A stretch of 20,583 bases of DNA from Candidatus Woesearchaeota archaeon (GTDB lineage Archaea > Nanobdellota > Nanobdellia > SCGC-AAA011-G17 > JACPNG01). A program made the position numbers and the translations under genes. The stretch spans positions 1 through 20,583 of the forward strand of contig JAFCDD010000012.1 in assembly GCA_017609845.1 (NCBI GenBank), read 5' to 3'. Of this stretch, positions 19,451 through 20,583 are shown piece by piece (within the stretch, counting starts at the first letter, position 1; each line of letters opens with the position of its first letter). Under the pieces are notes generated by a model. It was not told the DNA's origin. It did not search any database and saw only the letters and a list, made by a program, of their open reading frames with translations.

Positions 19451-20583
19451 TGAAGGAATATGTAATGTTAAGTTGGGAAAGTATAAAACATAGAAAGGTT
19501 AGATCTTGGTTAACCATGCTTGGTATCTTCATTGGGATTTTTTCTATTGTCACTTTGATTAGCTTAGGTCAAGGTTTAAAGAATGTAGTTGATGAGCAGT
19601 TTGAAATGATGGGGGTTGATAAAATTATGATAATGCCCGGGCAAAATCTTCAAAGTATTGGTTTGGCTGGAGATATTCTGTCTGAGAAAGATGCTAAATT
19701 GATTGAGAAAATTAAAGGAGTTAAATTAGTTGCACCTATGTTGTATAAAGCAGTTAGATTAAAATATAAAGATAAAACAGAATTTGGTTTTGCCATAGGT
19801 CTTCCTACTGATGAAAGGATGAATCTTGTTATGAGTATGGGAAATTTTAATATAGAAGATGGAAGAGTATTAGAAAAAAAGGATCAGAATAAGGCGATGG
19901 TTGGATGCAGACACACTAATGGAGATCTATTTGGTAAAAAGGTAAGAATTGGAGATAAGATATATGCAGAAGATAAAAAATATACTGTTGTTGGTTCAAT
20001 GGAATGTATTGGTAGTAAGCCAGATGATGGACAGATTTACATACCTTTGGAAGTTTCGAGAGATTTATTTAATGAGGAAACAAAGGTTGATGCCTTTTAT
20101 GTCCAGGTTAAAGAGGGTTTTAATCCTGCTGATGTTGCAGAAGATATTAAAAGGAGAATGAGAAAAGATAGGGGATTGGAGAAGGGGGAAGAAGATTTTA
20201 ATGTTCAAACTTCTGAACAATTGATTGAGACCTTTGGTGCTATTCTTGGTGTTGTTCAGGCAGTTTTGATTGGAATTGCCGCCATTAGCTTGTTGGTTGG
20301 TGGAATAGGCATTATGAATATTATGTATACCAGCGTATTGGAGAGAACTAAAGAGATCGGTGTGATGAAAGCTATTGGGGCTAAAAATAGAAGTATCATG
20401 ATGATTTTTCTAATTGAATCTGGTATGATGGGTTTGGGCGGAGGAATTGTGGGAGTGATTGTTGGAATTGGTATTGGAAAAGTTATTGAATCAATTGCTA
20501 AACAAACAGGATATGTTTTTTTAAAAATAACTTTTGATCCTGGTTTGATAATTGGAGCTTTAGTATTTAGTTTTGTTGTTGGT
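19450..20583 (+). CDS. MacB-like FtsX-fold ABC permease 2 (partial, runs off the window)
   Basis: The frame is open from ATG 19450 (sharing the last base of the previous TAA) to the end: 378 codons, missing only the C-terminal part of the last helix. It has the same plan as permease 1: KHRKVRSWLTMLGIFIGIFS, a large extracellular domain, AAISLLVGGIGIMNIMYTSV, ERTKEIGVMKAIGAKNRSIM. The extracellular part differs more, with two Cys (MVGCRHT, SMECIGSK) not seen in permease 1. It is probably a tandem duplicate that forms a heterodimer with permease 1. Confidence 0.92.
   Translation, partial: MKEYVMLSWESIKHRKVRSWLTMLGIFIGIFSIVTLISLGQGLKNVVDEQFEMMGVDKIMIMPGQNLQSIGLAGDILSEKDAKLIEKIKGVKLVAPMLYKAVRLKYKDKTEFGFAIGLPTDERMNLVMSMGNFNIEDGRVLEKKDQNKAMVGCRHTNGDLFGKKVRIGDKIYAEDKKYTVVGSMECIGSKPDDGQIYIPLEVSRDLFNEETKVDAFYVQVKEGFNPADVAEDIKRRMRKDRGLEKGEEDFNVQTSEQLIETFGAILGVVQAVLIGIAAISLLVGGIGIMNIMYTSVLERTKEIGVMKAIGAKNRSIMMIFLIESGMMGLGGGIVGVIVGIGIGKVIESIAKQTGYVFLKITFDPGLIIGALVFSFVVG

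Noticed and set aside
19949..20161. 70-codon frame inside permease 2
   Set aside because: It is an internal shadow; the permease frame is continuous from 19450 to the window end.
1..20583. CRISPR array, insertion sequence or integrated element
   Set aside because: No regularly spaced repeats, transposase, integrase or terminal inverted repeats were seen; the only tandem repeats are the 34-bp and 14-bp duplications near rpp21.

Overview
The window is AT-rich archaeal chromosome. The evidence is a run of archaeal informational genes (eL21, Rpo4, DUF655, uS13, uS4, uS11, Rpo3, eL18, uL13, uS9, Rpo10, eL43, Rpo12, prefoldin beta, UPF0147), an Orc1/Cdc6 ATPase, archaeal Elp3, Pth2, the RNase P subunit Rpp21, and archaeal TATA promoters. 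Short intergenic gaps, trimmed versions of known clusters (no recognisable rpo6/enolase/uS2 after rpo10, no pcc1 beside prefoldin, no ksgA after DUF655), SepF and a lytic-transglycosylase-like protein fit a small-genome DPANN-type archaeon (Woesearchaeota/Pacearchaeota-like). That placement is inference.

Layout. 1-1611: the end of an MscS channel gene, a DUF460 RuvC-like protein, a minus-strand cluster of three tiny ORFs that each have a Shine-Dalgarno (SD) motif, and a membrane-anchored Holliday-resolvase-related endonuclease. 1608-4752: an Orc1/Cdc6 gene on the minus strand, then elp3 and a small HPF-like protein on the plus strand. 4757-10175: a tightly packed ribosome and RNA-polymerase supercluster with a tRNA-Leu inside it and one unknown gene between eL18 and uL13. 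10178-12515: a lytic-transglycosylase-like gene with a leader mini-ORF and hairpin, a divergent HExxH protease, a pilin-like membrane protein, rpp21 interrupted by a 34-bp tandem duplication, and a lone 5S rRNA gene. 12515-14390: two divergent unknown genes, then pth2. 14444-15931: tRNA-Pro, eL43, rpo12, prefoldin beta, UPF0147 and sepF. 15940-20583: a 59-residue charged protein, then a MacB/LolCDE-like ABC operon (ATPase, secreted CARDB-like protein, two tandem paralogous permeases, the last cut by the window edge).

The promoter pattern is consistent. In singleton or leading genes the centre of a TATA-like box lies about 25-28 bases before the ATG, implying leaderless mRNAs. eL21, uS13, sepF and the tiny-ORF cluster instead have a leader with an SD motif. 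I used this to choose several starts.

The most noteworthy items are: rpp21 frameshifted by a perfect 34-bp duplication, with an in-copy ATG that may rescue it; a tRNA-Leu whose DNA anticodon is AAG (A34), very unusual in archaea; the three tiny overlapping ORFs at 794-1099; a transglycosylase domain in an archaeon, with possible leader regulation; and a 5S rRNA gene that starts on the last base of the preceding gene's stop codon.
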